Shown here: positions 1 through 9,142 of the stretch, in pieces
Layout of the letters: every line of letters begins with the position of its first letter
Position numbering within the stretch: the stretch's first letter is position 1
From: Rhizobium sp. BT03
GTDB taxonomy: Bacteria > Pseudomonadota > Alphaproteobacteria > Rhizobiales > Rhizobiaceae
Length of the DNA: 64,000 bases
Reading direction: 5' to 3'
Assembly (NCBI RefSeq): GCF_030053155.1
Contig: NZ_CP125640.1
Location: 1,674,001-1,738,000, forward strand
The notes under the pieces: model-generated
Seen by the model: the letters and a program-made list of their open reading frames with translations, nothing else
The model's database searches: none
What the model was told of the DNA's origin: nothing
Program-made: the position numbers and the translations under genes

Positions 1-2
1 TG

Positions 3-479
3 GACTGGGGCGAACGCATCTCGCACGCCGGCATCAGCATCGATGCGGAACCGGCGCATCATTGGTCCGCCCGCGGCGGCACCGATCGCCGCATGGCGCT
101 CTGGGCGTCGTTCGTTTTGTCGACTCCGGCCGGAAAGATCTATCACGTCGGCGATACGGGCTTTCACCACGGCATCAATTATAAAGCCGCACAGCAGAAG
201 CATGGCGGCTTTCGCCTCGCCATTCTACCCTTCGGCGCCTATGAGCCGCGATGGTTCATGAAAGGCCAGCACCAGAATCCTGAGGAGGCGGTGATCGGGA
301 TGACGTTGGCCAATGCGGCCTATGTGGCGGGGCATCACTTCGCGACGTTCCAACTGACGAATGAAGCGGTCGACGCGCCGACGAGGGCATTGCAAGACGC
401 AATGCGCGAGCATGACATTCCGCCGGAACGGTTCCGGCCGCTCAGGGCCGGCGAGGTCTTCGATGTGCCGGCGGTCTAA
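3..479 (+). CDS. MBL-fold metal-dependent hydrolase, C-terminal part (cut by window start)
   Basis: The first 158 codons visible are open from base 3 and end at TAA 477-479, so the 5' part lies outside the window. The opening residues include an HHWSARG segment followed by a LWASF segment, and then a GDTGFH motif. This arrangement is typical of the NAPE-PLD / UlaG-like branch of the metallo-beta-lactamase fold, where the Asp of GDTG is a metal ligand. Substrate cannot be told; bacterial members are often annotated as lipoprotein-like or N-acyl-phosphatidylethanolamine-hydrolysing enzymes. It is convergent with the enoyl-CoA hydratase gene, 36 bp away. Confidence 0.85.
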   Translation, partial: DWGERISHAGISIDAEPAHHWSARGGTDRRMALWASFVLSTPAGKIYHVGDTGFHHGINYKAAQQKHGGFRLAILPFGAYEPRWFMKGQHQNPEEAVIGMTLANAAYVAGHHFATFQLTNEAVDAPTRALQDAMREHDIPPERFRPLRAGEVFDVPAV

Positions 480-515
480 AGCCCGTCGCGCCAAGCCTGA
501 TTCATCTGACGCGGT

Positions 516-1271
516 TTAGCGGCGCATGAAGGCCTCGAAGGCGGCCCGGGCCTCGGCGCTTTTGAGACGGGCGGAGAAATGACGGGCCTCTTCGTCGATG
601 CGGGCGATGATTTCGTCCCTGTCGCCGCGGACGAGATCGCGGGCGATGCGCAGCGCCTGCGGCGGCTTGGCGGCAAGGCGGGCGGCGGTCGTCAGCGTCA
701 CAGTATCGACCTCGCCGGGTTCGACCACCTTCCAGATGAGACCGGCGTCCTTCGCGTCGGCGGCCGAGAAGGCCTCTCCGGCCGCCAGCAGGGCGAAGGC
801 GCGCTGATGGCCCATCAGGCGCGGCGCAACCAGGCTGGAGCCCGCCTCCGGCACCAGCGCCAGATCGACGAAGGGTGTACGGAACTGGCTGCGGTTCGAG
901 GCGATCGTCAGGTCGCAATGGAGATGGATGGTCGTGCCGATGCCGATCGCCAGACCGTCGACGCCGGAGACCACCGGTTTTTCGGCCTTCACCAGCGCAT
1001 AGAGGAAATCGAGGATTTCCTGCTCCAGGCCGCCGCCGCCGACCGCGGCGGCAAGGAAGTCGTTCAGATCATTGCCTGAGGAAAAGCAGCCCTCGGTGCC
1101 GAGAAAGGCTATGGCGCGGATGGCGGGATCGGCATCGGCCGCCTTCAGCGCATCGGCCATTGTCCGGTACATGGCACGGGTGATGGCGTTCTTCTTCTCC
1201 GGCCGGTTGAAGCGGATGAGCTGGACGCCTGGATGGGCGGACGGCTGCTCGACGATGATGTGATCGGTCAT
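516..1271 (-). CDS. Enoyl-CoA hydratase/isomerase family protein
   Basis: A 251-residue crotonase-fold protein. The oxyanion-hole segment around residues 60-70 (CFSSGNDLNDF) and the GLAIGIGTT segment near residue 105 match the family, and the length fits single-domain enoyl-CoA hydratases. The start is ATG 1271, preceded by a GAGGA Shine-Dalgarno about 7 bases away. It lies 29 bp downstream of the acyl-CoA dehydrogenase gene on the same strand, so the two probably form a beta-oxidation operon: dehydrogenation followed by hydration or isomerisation of an acyl-CoA. The particular acyl chain is unknown. Hydratase and isomerase cannot be separated by eye here. Confidence 0.9.
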   Translation of the reverse strand: MTDHIIVEQPSAHPGVQLIRFNRPEKKNAITRAMYRTMADALKAADADPAIRAIAFLGTEGCFSSGNDLNDFLAAAVGGGGLEQEILDFLYALVKAEKPVVSGVDGLAIGIGTTIHLHCDLTIASNRSQFRTPFVDLALVPEAGSSLVAPRLMGHQRAFALLAAGEAFSAADAKDAGLIWKVVEPGEVDTVTLTTAARLAAKPPQALRIARDLVRGDRDEIIARIDEEARHFSARLKSAEARAAFEAFMRR

Positions 1272-1300
1272 TGGATGTCCTCAGAGGTCTTGGGGTCGCC

Positions 1301-3079
1301 TCAGGCGAGCAGGATGCGGGCGGCGGCTAGGCTTGCCGCGCCATTGACCACGCGGTCGCCAAGGGCTGCGGTCTCGGCCAGCAGGTTTTCGGCGGCGAAG
1401 CGGCAGAGCGCGACGCGGCCCTCGCCCCTGCCATCGCTGCTTTCGGCGAGAGCGCCCTTGGCGAGATAGCAGCCGGTGAGCACGAGGCCGAACAGGCGCT
1501 GATAGGGTGTCGCACCCGAGAGCGCCTCGACCGCCTTGCCATCGGCCAACATCTTGATGAGCCAGGCGGTCGCCGTTTCGAGATCGGCAATACCGGCGTC
1601 GAGCCTGACGGCGGTCTCGCCGAAACCATCGAGATTGGAGCGGCGGACGCTGTCGGCGATCCCCTTCAGTTCAGCGATGAAACCCTCGACCTGATCGCCG
1701 CCCGAAAGCGGCAGCTTGCGGGTGACGAGGTCGATCGCCTGGATGCCGTTGGTGCCTTCATAGATCGGCGCGATGCGGGCGTCGCGGAGGTAACGCGCCG
1801 CACCCGTCTCCTCGATGAAACCCATGCCGCCATGCACCTGAATGCCGAGCGAGGCGACGTCGACGCCGGCATCGGTCGAAAAAGATTTGGCGATCGGGGT
1901 CAAAAGCGCGGCGCGCTCCTGCCAGTGGCGGCTGACGTCGCCGGCCCGGTGGGACATGTCGATCGCGTGGGCGCAGGCATAGGAAATGGCGCGCGCGCCT
2001 TGCGTCAGCGCTTTCATCGTCAGCAGCATCCTGATGACATCGGGATGTTCGACGATCGGGCTCATGCCGGCCCCGCTCCAGCCGGGCGCCTTGCCCTGGG
2101 TGCGCTCCTTGGCATAGGCGAGCGCCTTCTGGGTGGCGGCCTCGGCGATCGCCACACCCTGCATGCCGACGGCGAGACGGGCATTGTTCATCATCGTGAA
2201 CATGCAGGCGAGCCCCTTGTTCTCCTCGCCGACCAGCCATCCGACAGCACCCTTTTCGTCGCCGAACCGGCCGTCGCCGTAGATCATCGTACAGGTCGGT
2301 GAGCCGTGGATGCCGAGCTTGTGTTCCAGCGAGTGGCAGAACAGATCGTTGCGGGGCCCAAGCGAGCCGTCGTCCTTCACCAGGAATTTCGGCACGAGAA
2401 AGAGCGAGATGCCGCGTGTGCCGGCCGGCGCATCCGGCAAGCGGGCCAGCACCAGATGGATGATGTTGTCGGCCGCGTCGTGCTCGCCCCAGGTGATGAA
2501 GATCTTCTGGCCGAAGAGGCGGTAGCTGCCATCGGCGCGCCGCTCGGCGCGGGCTTTGAGCACGCCGAGATCGGAGCCGGCATGCGGCTCCGTCAGGTTC
2601 ATGGTGCCGGTCCATTCGCCGGATACCATCCTTGCCAGATATGTCTCCTTCAGCGCCGCACTGCCATGGGTGCTGACCGCTTCGATGGCGCCCATCGTCA
2701 GCGTCGGGGCGAGCGCGAAGGCCATGGAGCCGGAATTCCACATTTCCAGCGCGGCGACGTTCAGCATATGCGGCAGGGCCTGGCCGCCGAAAGCTTCGGG
2801 CGCCGTCAGACCGTTCCAGCCGCCGGCGATCCAGCTGCGGTAGAGATCGCGCCAGCCATCCGGTAGCCTGACCTCGCCGCCTTCCATACGGGCGCCCTGG
2901 CGGTCGCCGATGTCGGCGAGCGGCGCCACTTCCTCTGTGGCAAAACGTCCCGCCTCGGAGAGGACGGCATCGACCAGATCTTCGCCGAGATCGCCGAGAA
3001 GCCCTAGTGAAATCGCTTCGCCCATGCCGGCTACATGCTTCAACGTGAACGCGATTTCCTCGACGGGCGCCTTGTACAT
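1301..3079 (-). CDS. Acyl-CoA dehydrogenase, long form
   Basis: A 592-residue FAD enzyme of the long acyl-CoA dehydrogenase type (about 590-600 aa), with the short N-terminal extension MYKAPVEE typical of that group. The middle holds the FAD/substrate segment MNLTEPHAGSDLG. The catalytic-base region, IYEGTNGIQA around residue 440, supplies the conserved Glu. ATG 3079 was chosen over an upstream in-frame ATG at 3130 because a GGAGG lies 5-7 bases before it and the family begins there. It is the first gene of a probable pair with the enoyl-CoA hydratase. Role: alpha,beta-dehydrogenation of an acyl-CoA, passing electrons to ETF. The substrate is not predictable. Confidence 0.93.
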   Translation of the reverse strand: MYKAPVEEIAFTLKHVAGMGEAISLGLLGDLGEDLVDAVLSEAGRFATEEVAPLADIGDRQGARMEGGEVRLPDGWRDLYRSWIAGGWNGLTAPEAFGGQALPHMLNVAALEMWNSGSMAFALAPTLTMGAIEAVSTHGSAALKETYLARMVSGEWTGTMNLTEPHAGSDLGVLKARAERRADGSYRLFGQKIFITWGEHDAADNIIHLVLARLPDAPAGTRGISLFLVPKFLVKDDGSLGPRNDLFCHSLEHKLGIHGSPTCTMIYGDGRFGDEKGAVGWLVGEENKGLACMFTMMNNARLAVGMQGVAIAEAATQKALAYAKERTQGKAPGWSGAGMSPIVEHPDVIRMLLTMKALTQGARAISYACAHAIDMSHRAGDVSRHWQERAALLTPIAKSFSTDAGVDVASLGIQVHGGMGFIEETGAARYLRDARIAPIYEGTNGIQAIDLVTRKLPLSGGDQVEGFIAELKGIADSVRRSNLDGFGETAVRLDAGIADLETATAWLIKMLADGKAVEALSGATPYQRLFGLVLTGCYLAKGALAESSDGRGEGRVALCRFAAENLLAETAALGDRVVNGAASLAAARILLA

Positions 3080-3301
3080 TGTTTCCTCCGCAGGACCGGC
3101 CTGCATCCCGCGCAAAGCCCTCCGGGGCAAAGGGCTAATTGATTTTTACGTAAACGTCAATTTCGATTTGCCGATCTGCCATGCCATAATTCCACTGAAA
3201 CGGCGCCGAGCTCTTGCACCGTCGCACAAATAGCCGTCATGAAGACTCATTAGGGGGAAACCTCAGAAAACGACATCGCCTTCGCAAAGGATCGGCGACC
3301 A

Positions 3302-4297
3302 ATGGATACATTGCCCGTCAACATCCCAGGTTTCGTCTGGGCCTATCGCTTCTCGCCGGGTGAAAAGACCGCAGTGCGGCTGAACAACAGCGCGACGGTG
3401 GTGGATCTGACCGCCGACAATTGTTTCTACTGGCTGCACCTCAACCTTGTCGACGCGCGTGTGCCGGCATTGCTCGACACACTCACCGGGCTGACGGAGG
3501 ACGCGAAATCGGCGCTGACGACGCGCGACACGCATGCGACCATCACCGTCGACGAGCAGATGCTCTACGGCACGCTCGTCGACTGCCAGCGCGATTTCGC
3601 TGAGGATACCAGCAATCTCGGCTGGCTGCATTTCGCCATGTCCGACCGCTTCATCATCACCACCAGGCTGCAGCCGCTGCGCAGCGTCGAGCGGGCGCGG
3701 GCGCTGATCGAGAAGAACCCGGGCAAATTCTCGCGGCCGGTCGATCTCTTCGAACTGCTGGTGATCGAGTTTCAGCGCACGCTGATCGCCATTGTCATCG
3801 AGCTTACCGATGAGCTGAACCTGATCGAGGATTTCGTCTACGACAATGCGCCGCGCGACGAACGCCGGCGGCTGGCGCCGGTGCGGCGCACCGTGGTCAG
3901 GCTGCACCGGCATCTGCGCACGGTGCTGGCGCTGATGCGCCGCGCCGCGGCGGCCGACGAGGACGAGATGCCCTTCGGCTTCGACGACGTGGCGCGGCGG
4001 CTGACGAGCCGGCTGGAAACGGTCGACCACGATATCTATGCGCTGCAGGATAGGGCGCGCCTGCTGCACGAAGAAATCGATTCGAAACAATCCTCCGAGA
4101 CCAATCGCCACCTCTATCTGCTGTCGATCATGACCGCTTTCCTGCTGCCGCCGACCCTGGTGACCGGTTTCTTCGGCATGAACACCGCCAACCTGCCCTT
4201 CGCCGTCGGCGACTACGGCACCGAATACGCCGTCGCCCTCATCGTCGCCTCGATCGCCTTTGCCTGGTGGCTGCTGCGGCGGGTGGATATTCTTTGA
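3302..4297 (+). CDS. zntB: CorA-superfamily divalent cation transporter, ZntB-like
   Basis: A 331-residue protein with a large soluble N-terminal domain and two C-terminal membrane helices. The signature GMN occurs as FFGMNTANLP before the last helix, and the protein ends in a short basic tail (RRVDIL). The opening residues (PGFVWAYRF) and the NTANLP loop resemble zinc-transporting ZntB more than magnesium-transporting CorA, but this is family inference. A Shine-Dalgarno AAGGA precedes ATG 3302 by about 9 bases. It is divergent from the acyl-CoA dehydrogenase operon. A second CorA-type protein lies at 54498-55490. Confidence 0.85.
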   Translation: MDTLPVNIPGFVWAYRFSPGEKTAVRLNNSATVVDLTADNCFYWLHLNLVDARVPALLDTLTGLTEDAKSALTTRDTHATITVDEQMLYGTLVDCQRDFAEDTSNLGWLHFAMSDRFIITTRLQPLRSVERARALIEKNPGKFSRPVDLFELLVIEFQRTLIAIVIELTDELNLIEDFVYDNAPRDERRRLAPVRRTVVRLHRHLRTVLALMRRAAAADEDEMPFGFDDVARRLTSRLETVDHDIYALQDRARLLHEEIDSKQSSETNRHLYLLSIMTAFLLPPTLVTGFFGMNTANLPFAVGDYGTEYAVALIVASIAFAWWLLRRVDIL

Positions 4298-4324
4298 ATC
4301 TGAGAGGTGGGGTGGGCGCTGCTG

Positions 4325-4463
4325 CCCCTCATCCGCCTGCCGGCACCTTCTCCCCGCTTGCGGGGCGAAGGGAATATGCCGCGCCCTCTCCGTCCCTCGT
4401 CAACGTCTAGCAGGGCACGTCCCCTCGCCCCGTCAGAACGGGGAGAGGGTTAGGGTGAGGGGC
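4325..4463. repeat. RIME-like intergenic mosaic repeat (family A, copy 1)
   Basis: This element follows zntB. It opens with CCCCTCATCCGCCTGCCGG, contains short G/C hairpins (CTCCCCGC..GCGGGGCGAAGG and CCCCGTCAGAACGGGG), and closes with GGGTTAGGGTGAGGGG. The same modules recur in either orientation at 10598-10810, 17198-17390, 21846-22024 and 35788-35925. It resembles the Rhizobium-specific intergenic mosaic elements. Confidence 0.75.
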
Positions 4464-4595
4464 AGCTTTCGCGGCTTCGTCCATCCGATGTCTGGCCTCG
4501 GCGATGGCGGGCAATCTCAGCGATCGACGCTCGGGTGATCCCGGAACGGTTCTTGCACGGTTACTAATACATTTACCGTGGGGAGGCCTAATGTC

Positions 4596-4859
4596 ATGAA
4601 ATGGTGCATATCCGAAGAGTTCGTCCCTCTGATGTTCGTTGTGAGTGGGCCGGAAAAATACAAGCTCGTCGCAAGCCTTGTGCAGGCCGCCGAGATGCTG
4701 ACGGTTGGCTGGCCGATCGACGATGGAGACGAATATCTCATTGCGATCAGGGCGTGCCGGGATGCGATTCGTGGGGAAATTCCGGCTCAGGACGCGCGAG
4801 CAGCGCTTATCCGTGCCGCCGACGAAGCTGGCATGTCGGTCATCACCGCCGTTCACTGA
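4596..4859 (+). CDS. DUF982 domain protein
   Basis: An 87-residue protein that fits the small rhizobial DUF982 family: an N-terminal segment with VSG-, then AAEMLTVGWP, then a helix ending in DARAALIRAADEAG. ATG 4596 was preferred over GTG 4578 because GGGAGG at 4581-4586 sits about 9 bases upstream of it. Members are numerous in Rhizobium and their function is unknown. No operon partner is seen. Confidence 0.75.
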   Translation: MKWCISEEFVPLMFVVSGPEKYKLVASLVQAAEMLTVGWPIDDGDEYLIAIRACRDAIRGEIPAQDARAALIRAADEAGMSVITAVH

Positions 4860-5023
4860 CCGGCGGGCGTGGGGACTCGGCTTGGTCGACCTTGCGGATA
4901 GTCGCGCTCTTAAAAAACGGAGCCGGTTGACGGAAGCGTCCAACGACATAGTCGCGGCGCAATCGTGTCTCCCGCCACAGGCGCTGCTAACCAGGATATC
5001 TCACGGAATTAGGCGCAGGGCTC

Positions 5024-5113
5024 CCCCACCCTCCGTCATCCTCGGACACGTTGGCCTCCATCAGCAGCGGGCATGGATCCTCGGCTCAAGGCCGAAGATG
5101 ACGGAGGGTGGGG
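5024..5113. repeat. Inverted-repeat element (family D, copy 1)
   Basis: Perfect 17-bp arms at 5024-5040 and 5097-5113 (CCCCACCCTCCGTCATC and its complement) enclose a 56-bp segment containing GGATCCTCGGCTCAAGGCCGAAGAT. Related modules flank 24318-24534. The 4860-5172 gap holds nothing else recognisable. Confidence 0.7.
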
Positions 5114-5172
5114 TGATGTTCCGGCCAACTCCTCCGCCGAAGCAACTCGCGTCGCGCTTCCCTTACCTCACC

Positions 5173-5643
5173 TCAATACGGCGAATAGCACTGCTGGCGG
5201 GGGCCGTTATAGGGCTGGAAGGTGTTGTCGTAGGCGCGATAGGACCGGTAGCGGTTGGCGCACCAGGCGACGTGGCTTGAACCCATGCGGGGCGCGGGCT
5301 CGACGTAGCGCGGCTGGGCGACGATGGCGCCGCCGATGACCGCGCCGGCGCCGAAGGCGGCGAGCGGATACCAGTAGCCGTTATAATGGCGATATCCCGG
5401 GCGGTAGTAGGAATATCCGCGATAGCCGCCGTAATAGCCGGGCCGGTAATAAGCACCGGGGCGATAGCCTGGCCGGTAATAATCGCGGCGATAGTAGCGG
5501 CGGTATTGGACGCTCTCGACCGCGGAGGATTTTTCCACCTGCGGGGCGGTCGGCATCTGGATTGCCTGCGACGGCACGAAGCCCGTCAGAACGACGGTGG
5601 CAGCCAGAACTGCGGTCGCGATCTTGTTACTCAAACCGAACAT
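5173..5643 (-). CDS. BA14K family exported protein
   Basis: A 156-residue protein. An N-terminal signal peptide (basic start then [14 protein letters not shown]) is followed by a Tyr/Arg/Pro/Gly-rich stretch with several YYRPGY-like repeats at about residues 50-90. A short hydrophobic Ala/Gly segment ([15 protein letters not shown]) comes next. The C-terminal domain, [19 protein letters not shown] then C near the end, is the BA14K signature. ATG 5643 was chosen for the GGGAGAGAAG just upstream. BA14K proteins are known from Brucella as immunoreactive surface proteins with lectin-like activity. The role in this organism is not known. Confidence 0.88.
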   Translation of the reverse strand: MFGLSNKIATAVLAATVVLTGFVPSQAIQMPTAPQVEKSSAVESVQYRRYYRRDYYRPGYRPGAYYRPGYYGGYRGYSYYRPGYRHYNGYWYPLAAFGAGAVIGGAIVAQPRYVEPAPRMGSSHVAWCANRYRSYRAYDNTFQPYNGPRQQCYSPY

Positions 5644-5801
5644 TCTTCTCTCCCATTCCACAGCGATAACCGCCTGCTCAGCAACGCTTTCGTGCCGGAA
5701 TGGTTCCGAAAGCGGCCGGGGGCCGGCTGCTTTCGTATTTTTAAAGAAATCGATCTGAACCGGGCATTAACCGGGAGGTCGCCCGGAACGGGCGACATGC
5801 C

Positions 5802-7046
5802 TCAGGCGACGGCGGAGATTTTCGCCTGGTCGCCCTGCAGGCGGTTCACCATGAAGTTCGAATACCATTCGAGGAACTGCATGACGCCGCCCTCATGCAG
5901 CGAGGAATAGGGGCCGGGCTCATAGGCCGGCGAGTGAATGCCGAAAGCATTCTCCTCGACGATGCGGCGATCCTGGTCGTTGGTCTCGGTCCAGACGTGG
6001 GTCAGTTCCTCGAGGTTGTAATCCACGCCTTCGACAGCGTCCTTGTGGACGAGCCACTTGGTCGTCACCGCCGTCTCGTTGGCGCTGAGCGGCAGCACCC
6101 GGAAGGAGATGGCGTGGTCGCCGAGCAGGTGGTTCCACGTCGTCGGGTAGTGGAAGAGCAGCATGGTGCCGATATGGCTGATCGAGATATCGTCGGCGAG
6201 CGGACGCTTGACGGCGCGCTTGCCCGACATGGTGTAGCTCTCGGCATCTTCGATCAGCGGCATGCGGGCGGTGCGGAACTGACCGTCCGGCGAAATCTGG
6301 AACCTGCTCGGCAGGCCGGCGGCCTCGCAGCGCGCCCAGTGGCCGGCAATCTCCGGATCGTCGGCGCCGCCATCCGTGCCGGTGACGCTCGGGGCTTCGG
6401 GATAGGTGCGGCAGAGTTCGGGGTGATTGGCGGCGCAGTGATAGCACTCGCGGTTGTTTTCCCAGACGAGCTTCCAGTTGCCCTTCTCGATGATCGTGCT
6501 CTGGAAGGCGACCTTGCTCTCGCTGATCCGGTGCGGCGCGACATAGGGCTCGATCTTGTTGCGCACCGGCTGGAAGTCCGGGGCGGTGTCGGCAAGGCAG
6601 ATGAAGACATAGCCTGCGACGACTTCGCAATGGACGGGTTTCAGATTGAAGCCGGTCTTGTCGAAATCATCGCCCATATGGCGGGCGAAGGCGAGCTTGC
6701 CTTCGAGATCGTAGGTCCACTGGTGATAGGGGCAGACCAGGCGCACGGAGGAGCCGTGCTCCTTGGTGCAGACGCGCGAGCCGCGATGACGACAGCTGTT
6801 GTGGAAGGCGCGGATGACATTGTCTTTGCCGCGGACGATGACGACGGGATAGCTGCCGATCTGGACGGTGAAATAGGCGCCCGGCTTCGGCAGCTCGCAA
6901 TCATGACCGATGAACAGCCAGTCGCGATAATAGATCATCGCCATATCGAGCTGGAAATAGTCCTCGTCGATGTAGAATGGCCGTTCGAGGCTGAAGCCCT
7001 CACGGCGGTTCTTGAGCTGACGCAAAACGTTGCTGCGAATATCCAT
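5802..7046 (-). CDS. gbcA: Rieske non-heme iron oxygenase alpha subunit, GbcA/Stc2-like
   Basis: A 414-residue ring-hydroxylating-type oxygenase. The Rieske motif C-x-H (CRHRGS, about residue 86) pairs with C-x2-H (CPYHQW, about residue 105). The catalytic-domain segment ENNRECYHCAANHPEL supplies the mononuclear-iron histidines. Its sequence, including NWKLVWENNRECYHC and the WLVHKDAVEGVDY block, is close to glycine betaine (GbcA) and proline betaine/stachydrine (Stc2) demethylases as I remember them. N-demethylation of a betaine is therefore more likely than aromatic hydroxylation. ATG 7046 is preferred because GAGGA lies 7 bases upstream; ATGs at 7052 and 7064 are possible. No reductase (GbcB-like) gene is adjacent. 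Confidence 0.82.
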   Translation of the reverse strand: MDIRSNVLRQLKNRREGFSLERPFYIDEDYFQLDMAMIYYRDWLFIGHDCELPKPGAYFTVQIGSYPVVIVRGKDNVIRAFHNSCRHRGSRVCTKEHGSSVRLVCPYHQWTYDLEGKLAFARHMGDDFDKTGFNLKPVHCEVVAGYVFICLADTAPDFQPVRNKIEPYVAPHRISESKVAFQSTIIEKGNWKLVWENNRECYHCAANHPELCRTYPEAPSVTGTDGGADDPEIAGHWARCEAAGLPSRFQISPDGQFRTARMPLIEDAESYTMSGKRAVKRPLADDISISHIGTMLLFHYPTTWNHLLGDHAISFRVLPLSANETAVTTKWLVHKDAVEGVDYNLEELTHVWTETNDQDRRIVEENAFGIHSPAYEPGPYSSLHEGGVMQFLEWYSNFMVNRLQGDQAKISAVA

Positions 7047-7437
7047 CTTCATGTCCTCGTGCACCCGGTGGAAGCGCGCCCGCTTCCTTCTCCTTCGGGA
7101 GAATTGTTCATGGCAACCATTTAATCATCTGGCATCTCTGCCGCTCGGTTGTAATGCGACATCGGCTTCGAAATTGACGACAGGATGCGGCAGGGCTTAA
7201 ATCCGCCCATCCGGTCGATCGCATCGGCCGACTCTGCAGGCAATTATCGTCAATTGCGACATGGCGTAAAGAGCCGATCCACAAAGAGGCCGGCGGCCCA
7301 ATAGCGACCGCCATCGCGTTTGCGACATCGGCCGATATCCGCCCTCCACGTGAGCGGCACCCCGCACCATTTTAACACCGCCTTAAGCATACGGTCCTAT
7401 CCTCATCATGATCCGAGACCGACGAAGCACGCGAACC
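7047..7437. other. Divergent intergenic region without clear features
   Basis: About 390 bp between the oppositely oriented oxygenase gene and the 7438 gene. It must hold both promoters. I see no convincing operator palindrome or repeat element, and the short open frame on the minus strand at 7108-7314 has no coding character. Confidence 0.5.
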
Positions 7438-8046
7438 ATGGCCAAACTCCGTTATTTCGACGCTAGAGATGCAAGCAGATTGCCGGAGCGGCAGCCGATA
7501 GCCGCGCATTCCGAATTTCTGCGCACCGGCCGCATCCCCCGCGAGCGGCGGCACTGGCTGGCCGAGGAAAAGCGCTATTTCACCCATGACGAGGTCGCCG
7601 CCAAGACCGGCCGCAAGCTGCAGGTCGCCGGCGAGAAGACGCATCAGCACATCAACGGCTTTCACCACTCGATCCAGTTTCCGAAGATGATCTTTCACCG
7701 GACGCTGGAGGACAGCCCGCATCTCGGCTATTGCCACGTCACCGCGGCACGGACGAAGTTCGCCCGTTACGAAGAGGTAAGCTGGGCCTTCTACATCGCC
7801 AATTTCTATTCCGACATCGGCGAGAACGACAATTTCTTCGAACGGATCGATGTCGGCTATTCCCGCATGTATTTCGCCGTCGCCATCAAGGCGGGCGAGA
7901 ACTCCCAGGAAAAGATGACCATCGACCGGTCGGTGCGCGGCAACGGCCTGCTGTTCCGCACCGATGACCCGCAGGCGGCGATCCGCAACATCCTGCTGCT
8001 CGGCGCCCGCAACGAACAGCTGCGCGAAATCATCCGCCAGCTGTGA
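7438..8046 (+). CDS. Conserved rhizobial protein of unknown function (possibly DUF6656)
   Basis: A 202-residue soluble protein, rich in His, Arg and aromatic residues (THQHINGFHHSIQFPK; YEEVSWAFYIANFY). There is no signal peptide or membrane segment. From memory it resembles a family annotated DUF6656 in Rhizobium; this is not certain. Two in-frame ATGs are possible, 7408 and 7438, and neither has a strong Shine-Dalgarno. I chose 7438 because the MAKLRYFDA opening looks like a natural start. It is followed after 88 bp by the Sua5 gene on the same strand. No function can be assigned. Confidence 0.7.
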   Translation: MAKLRYFDARDASRLPERQPIAAHSEFLRTGRIPRERRHWLAEEKRYFTHDEVAAKTGRKLQVAGEKTHQHINGFHHSIQFPKMIFHRTLEDSPHLGYCHVTAARTKFARYEEVSWAFYIANFYSDIGENDNFFERIDVGYSRMYFAVAIKAGENSQEKMTIDRSVRGNGLLFRTDDPQAAIRNILLLGARNEQLREIIRQL

Positions 8047-8134
8047 CGCGCACGCATGCGTGAGGCCAACAACGCGATTGATCGCAAGCAGCGGAAAGCC
8101 TAAGGACTGCCGGGACCAAAGCATCGGGCAGCAC

Positions 8135-9109
8135 ATGGCACGCATCATCGACATAGAGGCAGACAGGCGGGCAGCACTTGAGGCGGCCTCAGCCGCTCTT
8201 GCCGACGGCTTTGCCATCGCCATCCCGACCGAGACCGTCTACGGCCTTGCCGCCGACGCCACCAATCCTGCGGCGATCACCCGCATCTACGAGACCAAGG
8301 GACGGCCGCGCTTCAACCCGCTGATCTGCCATATGGCCGATCTTGCCATGGCCGAGCAACACGCCGAATTCGACCCCGTCTCGCGGGCGCTCGCCACGGC
8401 CTTCTGGCCCGGACCGCTGACCCTGGTGCTGCCGCTGAAACCGCAAAGCCCGATCCATTCGCTGGCGACCGCCGGGCTCGACAGCGTCGGGGTGCGTGTG
8501 CCGAAGGGTTTTGCCGGCGCCCTGATCGGCGCCTTCGGGCGGCCGCTCGCCGCCCCCAGCGCCAATACTTCAGGCGCGATCAGCGCGACGAGTGCGGCCC
8601 ATGTCGAGGCCGATCTCGGGGCGAAGCTCCCGTTGATCCTCGATGCGGGCCCAAGCACCGTCGGCGTCGAATCGACGATCGTCAAGGTGGAGGGCGACCG
8701 GGTGAGGCTGCTGCGGCCCGGCGGCCTGGCGGCGCGCGAGATCGAGCGCGTCGCAGGCCGGCCGCTGCTGAGGGCGAAGACGGCATCGGCGGCGATCGAA
8801 GCGCCGGGCATGCTTGCCTCACACTACGCGCCCGGCGCTTCGGTGCGTCTCAATGCGACGACGGTCGAACCCGGCGAAGCGCTGATCGCTTTCGGCAGTG
8901 CCGCGGTCTCCGGCGCGGAGGCTGCGCGGATCGTCCTCGATCTCAGCCCGGACGGCGATCTGGCGGAGGCTGCGGCCAATCTTTTCGACTATATGAAGCG
9001 GGCCGATGCCAGCGGGGCGTCGAGCATCGCCTTCTCAGCCATTCCCGACGAGGGGCTCGGCGAAGCGATCAACGACCGCCTGCAGCGGGCGGCGGCTCCG
9101 CGCGACTGA
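8135..9109 (+). CDS. sua5: L-threonylcarbamoyladenylate synthase, Sua5 type
   Basis: A 324-residue protein that makes threonylcarbamoyl-AMP from threonine, bicarbonate and ATP, the first step of t6A37 tRNA modification. The YrdC core occupies about residues 10-200: ETVYGLAADA, TKGRPRFNPL and APSANTSGAISAT carry the nucleotide and substrate-binding residues. A C-terminal Sua5 domain follows (ASHYAPGA near residue 228), which distinguishes it from the short TsaC/YrdC form. ATG 8135 gives the expected MARIID start; an open frame extends further upstream but runs inside the preceding gene. The next gene starts 33 bp downstream and may be co-transcribed. Confidence 0.93.
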   Translation: MARIIDIEADRRAALEAASAALADGFAIAIPTETVYGLAADATNPAAITRIYETKGRPRFNPLICHMADLAMAEQHAEFDPVSRALATAFWPGPLTLVLPLKPQSPIHSLATAGLDSVGVRVPKGFAGALIGAFGRPLAAPSANTSGAISATSAAHVEADLGAKLPLILDAGPSTVGVESTIVKVEGDRVRLLRPGGLAAREIERVAGRPLLRAKTASAAIEAPGMLASHYAPGASVRLNATTVEPGEALIAFGSAAVSGAEAARIVLDLSPDGDLAEAAANLFDYMKRADASGASSIAFSAIPDEGLGEAINDRLQRAAAPRD

Positions 9110-9142
9110 CAGATCCGATCCGATCGACGAAGGACCGACCCG

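Noticed and set aside
5895..7124. A 409-codon plus-strand frame opposite the Rieske oxygenase
   Set aside because: A shadow of the strongly biased minus-strand gene, with no family motifs.
7108..7314. A 68-codon minus-strand frame upstream of the oxygenase gene
   Set aside because: No homology, no Shine-Dalgarno, and it occupies promoter sequence.
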